Shown: piece after piece, positions 53,091 through 60,922 of the stretch | How the letters are laid out: the number at the start of each line of letters is the position of its first letter | Numbering within the stretch: the stretch's first letter is position 1 | DNA from: Gordonia jinghuaiqii | GTDB lineage: Bacteria; Actinomycetota; Actinomycetes; Mycobacteriales; Mycobacteriaceae | Direction: 5' to 3' | DNA length: 64,000 nucleotides | Assembly: GCF_014041935.1 (NCBI RefSeq) | Contig: NZ_CP059491.1 | Location: 1,922,001 to 1,986,000, forward strand | Translations under genes and position numbers: made by a program | The notes under the pieces: model-generated | Databases searched by the model: none | What the model was told of the DNA's origin: nothing | The model's input: only the letters and a program-made list of their open reading frames with translations

Positions 53091-53729
53091 TCAGTGGTTG
53101 CCGTCGACGATGAGGTCGGCGTGGTGGCGGGTGCCGGCGATCAGCGAGGCGTTGGCGTCGTCGACGGTCGTCACCCAGGCCTGGGCCTCGGTCGGGGACT
53201 TTCCGGCGCGAATGTGCCTGGCGAGCAGTCGCTCCCGACGGACCGCGTCGTCGGCGTCGACGTAATAGAGGCGGTCCAGCAAACGGGACACCTCGATCCA
53301 GCGGCCGTCGTCGACCGCGAGGTAGTTGCCCTCGACGATGACGAGGCGTGCGTCCGACGGGATGCAGATCGACGCGGCGACGGGCTCGCCGACGGTGTGA
53401 TCGAAGTCGGGCGCGTAGACATCATCGGTTCCCTCGGCGATGCGGCGAAGCGTGGCGACGAACCCTGCGACGTCGAACGTGTCCGGGGCGCCCTTACGAT
53501 TGCGGCGCCCGAGGCGTTCGAGAACGGCGTCGGACAAATGGAAGCCGTCCATCGGGAGATAGCCGACCTTCGACCCGCCCAGGCGTGACATGAAGTGCCC
53601 GTGCAGTTTTCGGGCGAGGGTGGTTTTGCCGGCGCCCGGCGGCCCGGTGATGCCGACGAGGGCCCTGCGCGACTTGTCCAGCAGGGCGGCGATGTCGTCG
53701 CGGAGGGGCACGACGTGTGGACCGGTCAT
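53091..53729 (-). CDS. Small P-loop nucleoside/nucleotide kinase (uridine kinase/pantothenate kinase-like)
   Basis: A 212-residue P-loop kinase. Walker A is LVGITGPPGAGKTTLARKL, followed by GYLPMDGFHLSDAVLERLGR, a motif typical of the PRK/uridine kinase/CoaA group, then APDFDHTVGEPVAASICI and VIVEGNYLAVDDGRW. Actinobacterial members are annotated simply as nucleoside/nucleotide kinase; fructose- or nucleoside-type substrates are possible. The ATG has AGGAG seven bases ahead. Directly upstream of that site is a (TGTGTC)4 hexamer repeat on the plus strand. The longer frame to 53897 is mostly repeat and is not used. Confidence 0.85.
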   Translation of the reverse strand: MTGPHVVPLRDDIAALLDKSRRALVGITGPPGAGKTTLARKLHGHFMSRLGGSKVGYLPMDGFHLSDAVLERLGRRNRKGAPDTFDVAGFVATLRRIAEGTDDVYAPDFDHTVGEPVAASICIPSDARLVIVEGNYLAVDDGRWIEVSRLLDRLYYVDADDAVRRERLLARHIRAGKSPTEAQAWVTTVDDANASLIAGTRHHADLIVDGNH

Positions 53730-53742
53730 GCCTGCGCTCCTG

Positions 53743-53766
53743 TGTGTCTGTGTCTGTGTCTGTGTC
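53743..53766. repeat. Hexanucleotide microsatellite (TGTGTC)4 upstream of the kinase gene
   Basis: Four perfect hexamers lie just upstream of the kinase ribosome-binding site on its 5' side. A comparable (CGACAC)4 is at 3248-3271 in the P450 remnant. Copy number may vary between strains. Confidence 0.85.
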
Positions 53767-53922
53767 GCTGCTTGGCATGCAGCATACGGTTCCGCCGGCA
53801 AGCGGTCGGTGCCCTGCGGCGCATCCCGCATCGGCACCGGCGCGGACACCACCGACATGTCCTCTCCGGCCACGCAAGTTCTCTGGATCGGCTGCAATTT
53901 GCGCCCACTGAGAAGTCGGGCA

Positions 53923-53961
53923 TCGGTTCGCTCAGGCGTGGTTCACGCCTGAGCGAACCGA
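53923..53961. terminator. Long perfect hairpin, 18-bp stem
   Basis: TCGGTTCGCTCAGGCGTG and its exact complement flank a three-base GTT. This very stable stem lies downstream of the DUF222-HNH gene (minus strand) and upstream of the kinase gene. It is most simply a terminator for the HNH transcript, protecting the kinase gene from read-through. Confidence 0.75.
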
Positions 53962-53970
53962 GCCCCTCGG

Positions 53971-54010
53971 CCGTTCACACTGTTGAGTTCTCAAAGAACA
54001 TCTTGTGAGT
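53971..54010 (-). other. rRNA-leader-like motif downstream of the HNH gene
   Basis: Read on the minus strand, TGTTCTTTGAGAACTCAACA followed by GTGTGAAC resembles the conserved element I recall from rRNA operon leaders of mycobacteria, rhodococci and relatives (…TTTGAGAACTCAACAGTGT…). No rRNA gene is in the window. The TTGAG-TT-CTCAA core is an inverted repeat. It may be a mobile or duplicated antitermination/processing segment carried with the 13E12 repeat. Confidence 0.45.
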
Positions 54011-54084
54011 TCCGTGCCCGGAACGACACTCACCCGACCGACGGTCGAGCTGGGTACGCGCACAGGCGGTTCAGCGAGCAGGAC

Positions 54085-55307
54085 TCACGTGAGCACGCCG
54101 TCGAGTCGCATGGTGCGACGGTTGTAGGCGGGGAGCGGGAGTCGTTTGGGGTCGATGTCGGGGGGTGGGATGAGCCAGGGGTGGCGGTCGGGTCCCATGA
54201 CGACGTCCCAGTCGTGGTGGTGGACCTGAGTGTGGCACCGCTGGCAGAGCAGGCACCCGTTGTCGAGGTCGGTGGGGCCTTCGTCGGCCCAGTGGACTAT
54301 GTGGTGCACCTGCGTATGTGATGCCGGCGCACCGCATTTGATGCAACACACGTCTCGCACGATGACGGCTTTGCGAATATGCGGCGGGAAGAGACGCTGT
54401 GTGGCACCCATTCGCAGGGGCACACCTTCACCGTCGAGGACGATCTCGTTCAGCGTGGCGTCGCACGACAACTGTCTGGCGGTGGCTTGGGAGACCGGTC
54501 CGACCCACGGCAGCCGAGCCGGGTCTGTGGCGTCGGCCGGGATTGTGAGCAGCAACTGTGTGCGGGGTGCGCCGGAGGTGGTGAGGGTTGCGCCGACAGC
54601 GGCTTGGTCGAGCAGTAGCTCGAAGCCGTCGGCCCATCGTTGTTCGCGGCTACGGCGGTCGTCGGCGCCGTCGGGTTCTGGTCGTGGGCAGGAACGTTCA
54701 TCGATCATTGTCAAGAACTTCTCGCCGATCACGGCCGTCACGTCGGCGGTGATCTCGACGCGGCCGTCGTCGGTCTGACGCGACTTCACCGCATTCAGCG
54801 ACGCGTCCTCGGCGGCGGGCACACCACTGTCGGCTGTGTCGGCGATCCGGTTGCCGATGGTGCGGGCGTGTTCGTTGATCTCGGGAGGGGTGGCGCCGGA
54901 GAAGGCCTGAGTGAGCAACTCCGACTCGTACACCGCGCGTTCGTCATCGGACAGTTCTGCGGGGAGCGCTTTTCGATGACTCCGATGCCGCGGACGACTG
55001 CATCGACACATTCGGCGGAGAGGTAGCCGTCGGCGGCACAGTCGGCCAGTTTGGGTAGCGTGTCCAGGTTCTCTCCGATTCGCATGCTGCGGTGGGCAAC
55101 CGTCGGCGCGAATCCGATCTCGATCAGTATCCCTCGGGTGGTGGCGCCGGCTTTCGAGGCGGCACCGGTGGCGTCGAATGCGGCTGCGTGTGCGGCGATC
55201 TGGTGATCGACTACGTTGCGCAGCAGGCGGAGTTCATCCAATCGCTCGAGCGCCTCGCGTCCGGTGGGGTCGGTGGATGGCTCGAGTGCGATCAGGGTGT
55301 CGCGCAT
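54085..55307 (-). pseudogene. DUF222-HNH endonuclease (13E12 family), frameshifted
   Basis: The N-terminal DUF222 part reads from 55307 (MRDTLIALEPSTDP … FAPTVAHRSMRIGENLDTLP … LSAECVDAVVRGIGVIE). Near 54970, in an A4 run (T4 on the plus strand), the frame breaks. The next frame continues KALPAELSDDERAVYESELL through the HNH domain CIKCGAPASHTQVHHIVHWA with LDNGCLLCQRCHTQVHHH to the stop at 54085. One more A would restore a protein of about 405 residues, the normal size for this repetitive actinobacterial family. Either a real one-base loss, ribosomal slippage or an assembly error is possible. 13E12 copies are known phage attachment targets in M. tuberculosis. Confidence 0.85.
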
Positions 55308-55442
55308 CGGTGATCGAGGTCATGCTTCCACTGTACTCGCCCATACATTCGACTGTCAGGAAATTCCACAGCCTTCGTCGACCGAATTCAGTTATACGGC
55401 AGTCGCTTTCACATCCTCCCCGTTCGTCAACCGTGGTAGACC

Positions 55443-55714
55443 GTGGTGAACACGAGTCTCACCAGTCACACGCCGATTCTGGACCCGATGCTGAACGCAG
55501 GGCGTCCCGGTCGTCCCGCGGAGATCGTCCGGGGGATACAGGGCTCGTCCACGGAATGGACCTACACGAGCAGCAGGCAGGGTCAGCTCGTCAACTCATC
55601 CGAAGCCCAGGTCGTCGTGCGGATCGACGGAGACTTCCCCTGCGGCACGGCCACCCTTCGGTACGTCTTCGCCCTGCAGGCGGCAAGATCGCCCGGCTGC
55701 ACATCGCCCCCTGA
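55443..55714 (+). pseudogene. SnoaL/NTF2-like protein remnant, frameshifted
   Basis: One frame gives STEWTYTSSRQGQLVNSSEA, then VRIDGDFPCGTATLRYVFAL. After about 55678 a shifted frame gives GGKIARLHIAP and a stop. Joined, these form the second half of a SnoaL-like cone-barrel domain (…ATLRYVFAL-x-GGKIARLHIAP). The first half with the N-terminal helix is missing, and the upstream sequence shows no protein character. No ribosome-binding site is evident. It lies ten bases from the uraH stop on the other strand. Confidence 0.5.
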
Positions 55715-55724
55715 ACGGCCGGCT

Positions 55725-56051
55725 TCAGCTGCCCCGATACGTCGAATAGGCGAACGGGCTCAGCAGCAGCGGTACGTGGTGGTGTGCGTCCGCGTCGGAG
55801 ATCTCGAAGCAGATGTCGACCTCCGGATAGAAACCTCTGATGTTGTTGTCGGCAAACCAGTTTCCGGTGTCGAACACCAGGTGGTATGTGCCGGGCACCA
55901 GCGCGTCGTCGTTCACTCGGGTGATGCGACCATCGGAATCGGTCCGCCCAGAGGACAACTCGGTACCCGACGCGTCCTGTAGCGAGACCTCGACGCCGAC
56001 GGCCGGCGACCCCGACACCGCATCGAGTACGTGTGTGGACAGACCTGTCAT
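55725..56051 (-). CDS. uraH: 5-Hydroxyisourate hydrolase (transthyretin-like)
   Basis: A 108-residue transthyretin-related protein ending in the diagnostic AYSTYRGS. The N-terminal LSTHVLDAVSGSPAVGVEV holds the first catalytic histidine; the Arg in SSGRTDSDGR and the His pair in DADAHHHVPLLLSPF follow. It hydrolyses 5-hydroxyisourate formed by urate oxidation. The ATG overlaps the uraD stop by four bases. Urate oxidase itself is not in the window. The frame extending upstream is uraD's shadow. Confidence 0.96.
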   Translation of the reverse strand: MTGLSTHVLDAVSGSPAVGVEVSLQDASGTELSSGRTDSDGRITRVNDDALVPGTYHLVFDTGNWFADNNIRGFYPEVDICFEISDADAHHHVPLLLSPFAYSTYRGS

Positions 56052-56590
56052 GTCATGGCTCCTTTGCCGGCCTCTGGTTCTGACGCCAGCATACGGAGCA
56101 ACCGGGCGCGGTTGATCTTCGACAGCTCCTCGCGAAGCACCCGTCGTTCGGTCTCGGCGTCGTTGTGCATCCGCTGCTTGAGGATTCCGAGGAGCTCCTC
56201 GGCGGGTCGGCCGTTCGCGAATACCAGGTAGACGTGTCCGAACCTGTCTTCGTACGCCGCGTTGCAGTCCCTGAGTTCGGCGATCACCGACGCGTCCGAT
56301 CCGGTGACGCCCGACTGTTCCCGAGCCGACGATGCGTTGTCGGGCCGTTCGCCGATGCGCGGGTGTCCGGCCAGCGCGTCGTCGACGTCGGCCTCGGAGA
56401 TCTCCGCCAGCGCACGGTCGGCGTGCTCGAGCAGGGCCGCGCTGTCGGCGAAGGGCCGCGCTCGCGCCACGCGTGATGCCCAGGCAGGGGAGTTGCAGCA
56501 CTCCTGGAGAACGGCGACGGCCCGCACCTCGTCCAGTCGATTGAATCGGCGGACACTGTCGTCTTCTGGCACCACTACGTCTTCTGGCAC
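56048..56590 (-). CDS. uraD: OHCU decarboxylase (2-oxo-4-hydroxy-4-carboxy-5-ureidoimidazoline decarboxylase)
   Basis: A 180-residue all-helical enzyme for the step after UraH that yields S-allantoin. Family features are CCNSPAWASRVARARPFAD, LAGHPRIGERPD with the catalytic His, SREQSG-like SAREQSGVTGSD, and YEDRFGHVYLVFANGRPAEE. The start is uncertain because an 18-bp duplication at 56561-56596 gives two VVPED copies. I chose the GTG at 56590 because TACCCT lies six bases before it, as in a leaderless transcript. Translationally coupled to uraH. Divergent from the MobA-like gene across 88 bp. Confidence 0.93.
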   Translation of the reverse strand: MPEDVVVPEDDSVRRFNRLDEVRAVAVLQECCNSPAWASRVARARPFADSAALLEHADRALAEISEADVDDALAGHPRIGERPDNASSAREQSGVTGSDASVIAELRDCNAAYEDRFGHVYLVFANGRPAEELLGILKQRMHNDAETERRVLREELSKINRARLLRMLASEPEAGKGAMT

Positions 56591-56596
56591 CACTAC

Positions 56597-56602
56597 AGGG
56601 TA
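56597..56602 (-). promoter_or_regulatory. Candidate -10 element for uraD-uraH
   Basis: On the minus strand TACCCT is six bases before the GTG at 56590. The spacing matches the other candidate leaderless starts in this window and helps to choose among the three GTG codons. Confidence 0.35.
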
Positions 56603-56678
56603 GGAGCGGCGGGCCCGACGGTCTCGGCGAAGTCCATGTCGCGCACGCAACCGGTGGGTGGCGGGAGAAGATGGAGCG

Positions 56679-57257
56679 ATGAGCGACGTCGCGCGGACAT
56701 CGATTCCGGACTCATCCGACGTCGTCGGAGTGGTGCTCGCCGCCGGTGCGGGAACCCGCTACGGAATGCCCAAGATCCTGGCGCACGAGGGTGCCTGGCT
56801 CGACTCCGCGGTCACCGCGTTACGCGACGGCGGCTGCGACCGCGTGGTGGTCGCCATGGGTGCTGCGAAGGTCGTTCCACCCGCGGGCGCCGAAGTTCTC
56901 CTGGTCGAGGAGTGGGAAGCCGGAATCGGCGCCACGGTCTCGGCGGTTCTCCGGTGGGCGCGAAGACAGCGGCACGCGGCGGGGTTGGTGCTGCAGGTCG
57001 TCGACACCCCCGACGTCGGTGCCGGCGCGGTGGCCCGCGTGGTCGACGCCGCCGGGGCACGGCGAGATGCCCTGGTGCGAGCGGTGTTCGACGGTCGACC
57101 CGGGCACCCGGTGTACCTGGGCGCCGATCACTTCGGTCCTGCACTCGACGTCATCGGTGGGGACGTCGGCGCTCAGGTCTACCTGCGCGGACGCGCTGTG
57201 TCCCTGGTGGAGTGCGGGGATTTGGCATCAGGTGAGGACATCGACGTTCGCGAGTGA
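56679..57257 (+). CDS. MobA-like nucleotidyltransferase (MocA-type molybdenum cofactor enzyme)
   Basis: A 192-residue NTP transferase. The GVVLAAGAGTRYGMPKIL loop is the nucleotide-binding signature, followed by VVVAMGAAKV, EEWEAGIGATVSAVLRWA, LQVVDTPDVGAGAV (the metal-binding aspartate) and AVFDGRPGHPVYLGADHF. This is the MocA/MobA-like group that adds CMP to molybdopterin for xanthine dehydrogenase-type enzymes. Divergence from uraD and the two molybdenum hydroxylase sets in the window support that role. The start is the ATG at 56679 with GGAG close; an ATG seven codons earlier is possible. Confidence 0.88.
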   Translation: MSDVARTSIPDSSDVVGVVLAAGAGTRYGMPKILAHEGAWLDSAVTALRDGGCDRVVVAMGAAKVVPPAGAEVLLVEEWEAGIGATVSAVLRWARRQRHAAGLVLQVVDTPDVGAGAVARVVDAAGARRDALVRAVFDGRPGHPVYLGADHFGPALDVIGGDVGAQVYLRGRAVSLVECGDLASGEDIDVRE

Positions 57258-57488
57258 GGGCCGCTGAGGCCGACACGCCGAAGGCGGCGTCACGTCGGTC
57301 GGCACACCCCGAAGTGCCCTCCGCCGAGTCGTCGTGGATGTGCCACGTGCGACCAGTGACGCGGTAGGTGCTGTGGTCGTGTGGATGGTTTCGCAGGAGA
57401 ACGTGAATTCGGGGCTACGGTCACCTCATTCGAATCCGTTGCGGCTCCGGTTCCCATGGAATCCGCCGCGTGAACGTGGAGGTAGTTG

Positions 57489-57836
57489 ATGATCGGAGGA
57501 GCTGGCGTCAGCGCGGATATCGCGGTCCTTGCGGCGGTCGCACGTGACATCGTCACCGGCGCGGACGTCGCCCGAACGGGATTTGCGCGCGACGTGGCCA
57601 GGATGGAAGGTGCCCTGTCCGGATGGGTCGGGAGAAGTTCGGTGGCCCTGGCACGACGCTCCTCGATGTGGGACGAACGCGTGCGTTCGCTGGTCGTCGC
57701 GGTGGACTCACATGGCCTCCAGTTGTCCGCGGCTGCCGGCCACTACAACAGTGCCGATGAGTCTTCGGCGTCCATGCTGACAGCGGACCACAGCGCTGTC
57801 GGCGGTGCGTCGGCTACCAAGCTGCTCAACCTCTGA
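57489..57836 (+). CDS. WXG100-family ESX/type VII secreted protein
   Basis: A 115-residue helical hairpin protein with the family hallmark W46-V-G48 in the turn (GALSGWVGRSSVALARR) and the export signal Y86-N-S-A-D90. The spacing between them is 40 residues, as in EsxA/EsxB-type proteins. GGAGG lies six bases before the ATG. The gene heads a same-strand cluster whose second member has its own WXG domain. The two are expected to dimerise, this one supplying the YxxxD signal for co-export. There is no ESX core gene nearby, so an ESX machine elsewhere in the genome must be used. The family is very clear; the partnering is inferred. Confidence 0.85.
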   Translation: MIGGAGVSADIAVLAAVARDIVTGADVARTGFARDVARMEGALSGWVGRSSVALARRSSMWDERVRSLVVAVDSHGLQLSAAAGHYNSADESSASMLTADHSAVGGASATKLLNL

Positions 57837-57846
57837 TCGAGTTGCC

Positions 57847-59178
57847 ATGACCCTGACTTTCGCCGACGTGGACAGGTGGGATCCCGATCAGATATCGGAG
57901 GTCTTTCGGATCTGTACCGGGCACCGTGCTGCATGCGACGACGTCGCACGCCCGTTGAAGAGTCCGGCGCTGTTCTCCGCGTGGGGCGGCGACGCGGCGG
58001 CGGCCGCGGAGAACAGTGCTGACAAGATCCGTCGGGACCTCGACGCGCACGGTCACGAGATTGCCGGCGTCGCGCGGGCCGTGCGTCAGGCACATGCGGA
58101 CGTCGTCGCGCTGAAGGCCGATCTCGCGAGCCTACGCACCGACATCGCCGCCCATCGGCTGGTGCTGGAAGACGACGGTTCGGTGACCGACTTCCGGATC
58201 AGTCCCGGCGCTGAAACAGCTGGGGACGTCGTCGGTCCGCTGATTCGACGTGCCGGCGCCCTGCTGTCCCGCGCAGAGAGGATCGACGACGACCTCGCCG
58301 CCGCAATCGACGCGGCCGATGGTGACCTTTCGATCCGCGGAGACGGTCGAAGCGTCGAACGTCGGACCAACCAGCGGAAGGCGTTTCGACGAGTGTACAA
58401 GCGAGATCCCGTGTCCGAGAACGATTGGCGTCTGGCCGAAGGTCTAGATACCCATACCTACGACGGCGAGAGCAAAGGGTCGCCAGCGGTGGTCCGGGTC
58501 GGTCGAATACGACCTGTTCCCGGAGCGGGAGTGGTCCGGATGAATCTGTACATTCCGGCTGAGGAGGTCGTGAACGTCGAGACGTCCGGCATCCCGGGAA
58601 GAGTTCCCAACGCCGGTGACCACCGTGGGCCATCAGCCTCCGCGGACGCCGAGGATTCCCGGGTCTCGGTGTATGTGGACTACGAGACCGGGATTGTCTT
58701 TGTGCGCCAGAACCCGACGGTGGAGCGGGAGACCGACCGACGACCCCGCGCGGGCATTCCGGAGGTCCGCGTCGGTCAGGACAGGAACGGTGCGGTCAAG
58801 ATCGTCTACAACGCCAAGGACTCGTTTCAGCCGGCGCTCGCCGACCAGATCGACATCGGCGTCCAGGGCGTTATCACTGTCGATCCGTCGACAGGGATCC
58901 CCTCGGTTGGCGGACAGGTGACGCCCTACCCTGCCATCGAGATCTATCACCACTCACCCGAGGGGACCACGACCGAACTCTTCGAACGCAACGTGAACGG
59001 GAGTCCTTACGGGCCGATGACACAGCTTCTTCGGCGCGCGACCGAACACATCGGAAGCGAGGACGTGCCGCACGTGGGCCCGGTTCCCGACACTGAGCGG
59101 CATACCGGTCGCGCGCGCGAACCCTTCGGGACAGAGCTCGGCGCGCCACACGACCCGCCCGACGTCAGGGTTTACTAG
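57847..59178 (+). CDS. Type VII effector-like protein: N-terminal WXG domain plus unknown C-terminal domain
   Basis: 443 residues. Residues 1-110 form a WXG-like helical hairpin with W46-G-G48 (FSAWGGDAAAAAENSADKIR). Residues 110-190 are a helical stalk. From 190 (RRTNQRKAFRRVYKRDP) the protein becomes beta-rich and distinct (MNLYIPAEEVVNVETSGIPG; VSVYVDYETGIVFVRQNPTV; VKIVYNAKDSFQPALA; YPAIEIYHHSPEGTTTELFE). A C-terminal helix and a charged tail follow. I do not recognise the C-terminal domain. It follows the WXG100 gene by ten bases and precedes a membrane protein by five. The layout matches LXG/WXG polymorphic toxins and ESX effectors, but toxicity is not shown by the sequence. Confidence 0.75.
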   Translation: MTLTFADVDRWDPDQISEVFRICTGHRAACDDVARPLKSPALFSAWGGDAAAAAENSADKIRRDLDAHGHEIAGVARAVRQAHADVVALKADLASLRTDIAAHRLVLEDDGSVTDFRISPGAETAGDVVGPLIRRAGALLSRAERIDDDLAAAIDAADGDLSIRGDGRSVERRTNQRKAFRRVYKRDPVSENDWRLAEGLDTHTYDGESKGSPAVVRVGRIRPVPGAGVVRMNLYIPAEEVVNVETSGIPGRVPNAGDHRGPSASADAEDSRVSVYVDYETGIVFVRQNPTVERETDRRPRAGIPEVRVGQDRNGAVKIVYNAKDSFQPALADQIDIGVQGVITVDPSTGIPSVGGQVTPYPAIEIYHHSPEGTTTELFERNVNGSPYGPMTQLLRRATEHIGSEDVPHVGPVPDTERHTGRAREPFGTELGAPHDPPDVRVY

Positions 59179-59183
59179 GTGCC

Positions 59184-59906
59184 GTGGTGACTCGACGATG
59201 GCGGCCCGTGTTCGGCTCCGATGGTTGGTGGGCGGGAGTCACGCTGTTGATTCCCGTCCTCTGGTTGGTGTCCGGACTCGTTGTTCAGGGGGTCCTCGGT
59301 GCTTATGACGATCTCGACATCGAGGCCTTTGAGTCGGGTGTCTATCGCGGCGCGTCGGCCGAACCGGTGGGCTTCGGTGACGCTGCGATCCTGATCGGGT
59401 GTGTGATAGCCGGAATCGTGCTCATGGGTGTCGCTTCCTGGTGGTGGTACTGGGCGCGGATGCTCTTCCTGGCGAGCCTGTACTCAACCGCACTCACCGT
59501 GCTGTCGGTCGTCACCGACCCGTTGTGGGTGATTCGTTCCGGTGACCCCGGAGCACTGGGCGCGCTGGCCGCTTCGGCCGCACCGTTCGGCGCGGCGCGC
59601 GGTCGAGATGTCCACGACCCAAGCGACGCCGGGGACGGCGCGGCGGGGGCAGGACCTTCACGGCCGCGGTGGTTCTCGCCGATGGGCCCCGTGGTCGCGG
59701 CTGCCTTGGTGGCGGCGTTCATGCTCGGGCAGGTCGCGTGGATCGTGGTCGGTGTACTGCTGTTGGTGGCACTCGTGTTTCGTCGACACCGCCGCGTCGT
59801 ACCCATGGCCATCGTGCTGACGCTGGTCGGTGGGGCGGCGTTCATCGCGCTCTTCTGGGTGGGGTACGTCCTGTTCATCGTCGGCGTCGCACTTTTCGCC
59901 GGTTAG
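59184..59906 (+). CDS. Multipass membrane protein of the WXG cassette
   Basis: 240 residues with about six to seven transmembrane helices in two groups. These are residues 15-35, 66-83, 87-105, then, after a polar 50-residue loop rich in Ala/Gly/Asp, 165-195 and 205-240. Starts at GTG (59184) or the GTG after it. It begins five bases after the effector-like gene, so it is probably co-transcribed. I do not recognise a family. In toxin cassettes such a gene can be an immunity or membrane receptor protein; here that is only a positional suggestion. Confidence 0.65.
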   Translation: MVTRRWRPVFGSDGWWAGVTLLIPVLWLVSGLVVQGVLGAYDDLDIEAFESGVYRGASAEPVGFGDAAILIGCVIAGIVLMGVASWWWYWARMLFLASLYSTALTVLSVVTDPLWVIRSGDPGALGALAASAAPFGAARGRDVHDPSDAGDGAAGAGPSRPRWFSPMGPVVAAALVAAFMLGQVAWIVVGVLLLVALVFRRHRRVVPMAIVLTLVGGAAFIALFWVGYVLFIVGVALFAG

Positions 59907-60063
59907 CTGAGCAAGGGGTCCGCCGTCAGGGGGCGCCTGCCGGGCGTGCCCATTTCGAGACCTTCTCGACGCCGTTCCGGTGCACGCGATTCCCACGTGG
60001 GACAACCGTCCGTGTCTAGGGTGCAGACATAGCCGGGTAACGGATCGAAACTCCTCGAGCGGG

Positions 60064-60831
60064 GTGATCGCCGTGGCGCACGCTCGTCGTCGACGCCTCA
60101 CCGCGATCCTCGCCGCTCTGATCGCCGGCGCCGGTCTCGCCGCGTGCGCCGCACCGGAAGCGGCAGAACCCGCTGCTCGCGCGCCCGCACTCGAAGATGC
60201 GCACACACCACCCGGTTTCGACACCACGTTCCGCTGGACTGCCACCGGCGTCCTGGACCCGCACTCCGCGGAGGGCACTTTCGTGCGGGCCTTCGCCGAA
60301 TCCTTCGAACTCGCCAACGCCGGCCGGTCGGCCGACTGGGGTTATCCCGGATTCGCCGACGCCGCACCGTCGAACATCGACCAGATGGTGACCGCGTATC
60401 CAGCGGAGGCGTCCTCGGTACGACGCCAGGTGGGAACCGCGTTCTACCGCGGACTCCGCCGGACCGACGAGGGGGAATGGACCCGAATCGTCTTGTGCCG
60501 CGACGGCTATCGTTCCATCGAACGGGATGGGGAGTGGACCGTCGGTTTCGATATGCCACGGCCGGTGGAGATCGACATCCGCCGGGCGGGTGACCAACCG
60601 GCGACGGGTCCGCTCGGTGGCCGACGCGCACCGGAATCCGATGTCTTCGGCGGCTGGTTCGCCCCGCGCTACGACTTCGCGGCTCTGTATCCGACACCGA
60701 CGGCCGATCAGAAGGACTGCGCGGCAACGAGACCGGCCGGGATTCCGCACTGGCTGCCGATGGCGAGCGACGATCCGTGGCCGACGATGCCGCCGGCACC
60801 CGGATGGTCGATGTACCCGGGTGTCGGCTGA
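60064..60831 (+). CDS. Putative lipoprotein at the end of the WXG cassette
   Basis: 255 residues from a GTG. The N terminus is a lipoprotein signal: basic HARRRRLTA, hydrophobic ILAALIAGAGLA, then the lipobox LAAC with Cys at about residue 27. The mature part (FRWTATGVLDPHSAEGTFVR … RRTDEGEWTRIVLCRDGYRS … GGWFAPRYDFAALYPTP) has two further cysteines and no family I know; members look confined to Mycobacteriales. It would be anchored on the outer face of the membrane. It is 157 bases after the membrane protein, so co-transcription is uncertain. An alternative GTG is at 60073. Confidence 0.65.
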   Translation: MIAVAHARRRRLTAILAALIAGAGLAACAAPEAAEPAARAPALEDAHTPPGFDTTFRWTATGVLDPHSAEGTFVRAFAESFELANAGRSADWGYPGFADAAPSNIDQMVTAYPAEASSVRRQVGTAFYRGLRRTDEGEWTRIVLCRDGYRSIERDGEWTVGFDMPRPVEIDIRRAGDQPATGPLGGRRAPESDVFGGWFAPRYDFAALYPTPTADQKDCAATRPAGIPHWLPMASDDPWPTMPPAPGWSMYPGVG

Positions 60832-60847
60832 CAGCGCACTCTTGCCG

Positions 60848-60922
60848 CTGAAACCTACTGGGCTTGAACCTTCTGGGCTCGAACCTATTGGGCTTGAACC
60901 TTCTGGGCTTGAACCTATTGGG
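60848..60922. repeat. Five copies of a 15-bp tandem repeat overlapping a stop codon
   Basis: Five adjacent 15-base units alternating CTTGAACCTTCTGGG and CTTGAACCTATTGGG (first unit more diverged) lie between the convergent lipoprotein and PaoC-like genes. The last copy includes the stop and final codons of the PaoC-like gene. Confidence 0.9.

Noticed and set aside
53971..54010. A nearby rRNA or tRNA gene
   Set aside because: Only the leader-like motif is present; no 16S, 23S, 5S or cloverleaf sequence was found in the flanks.
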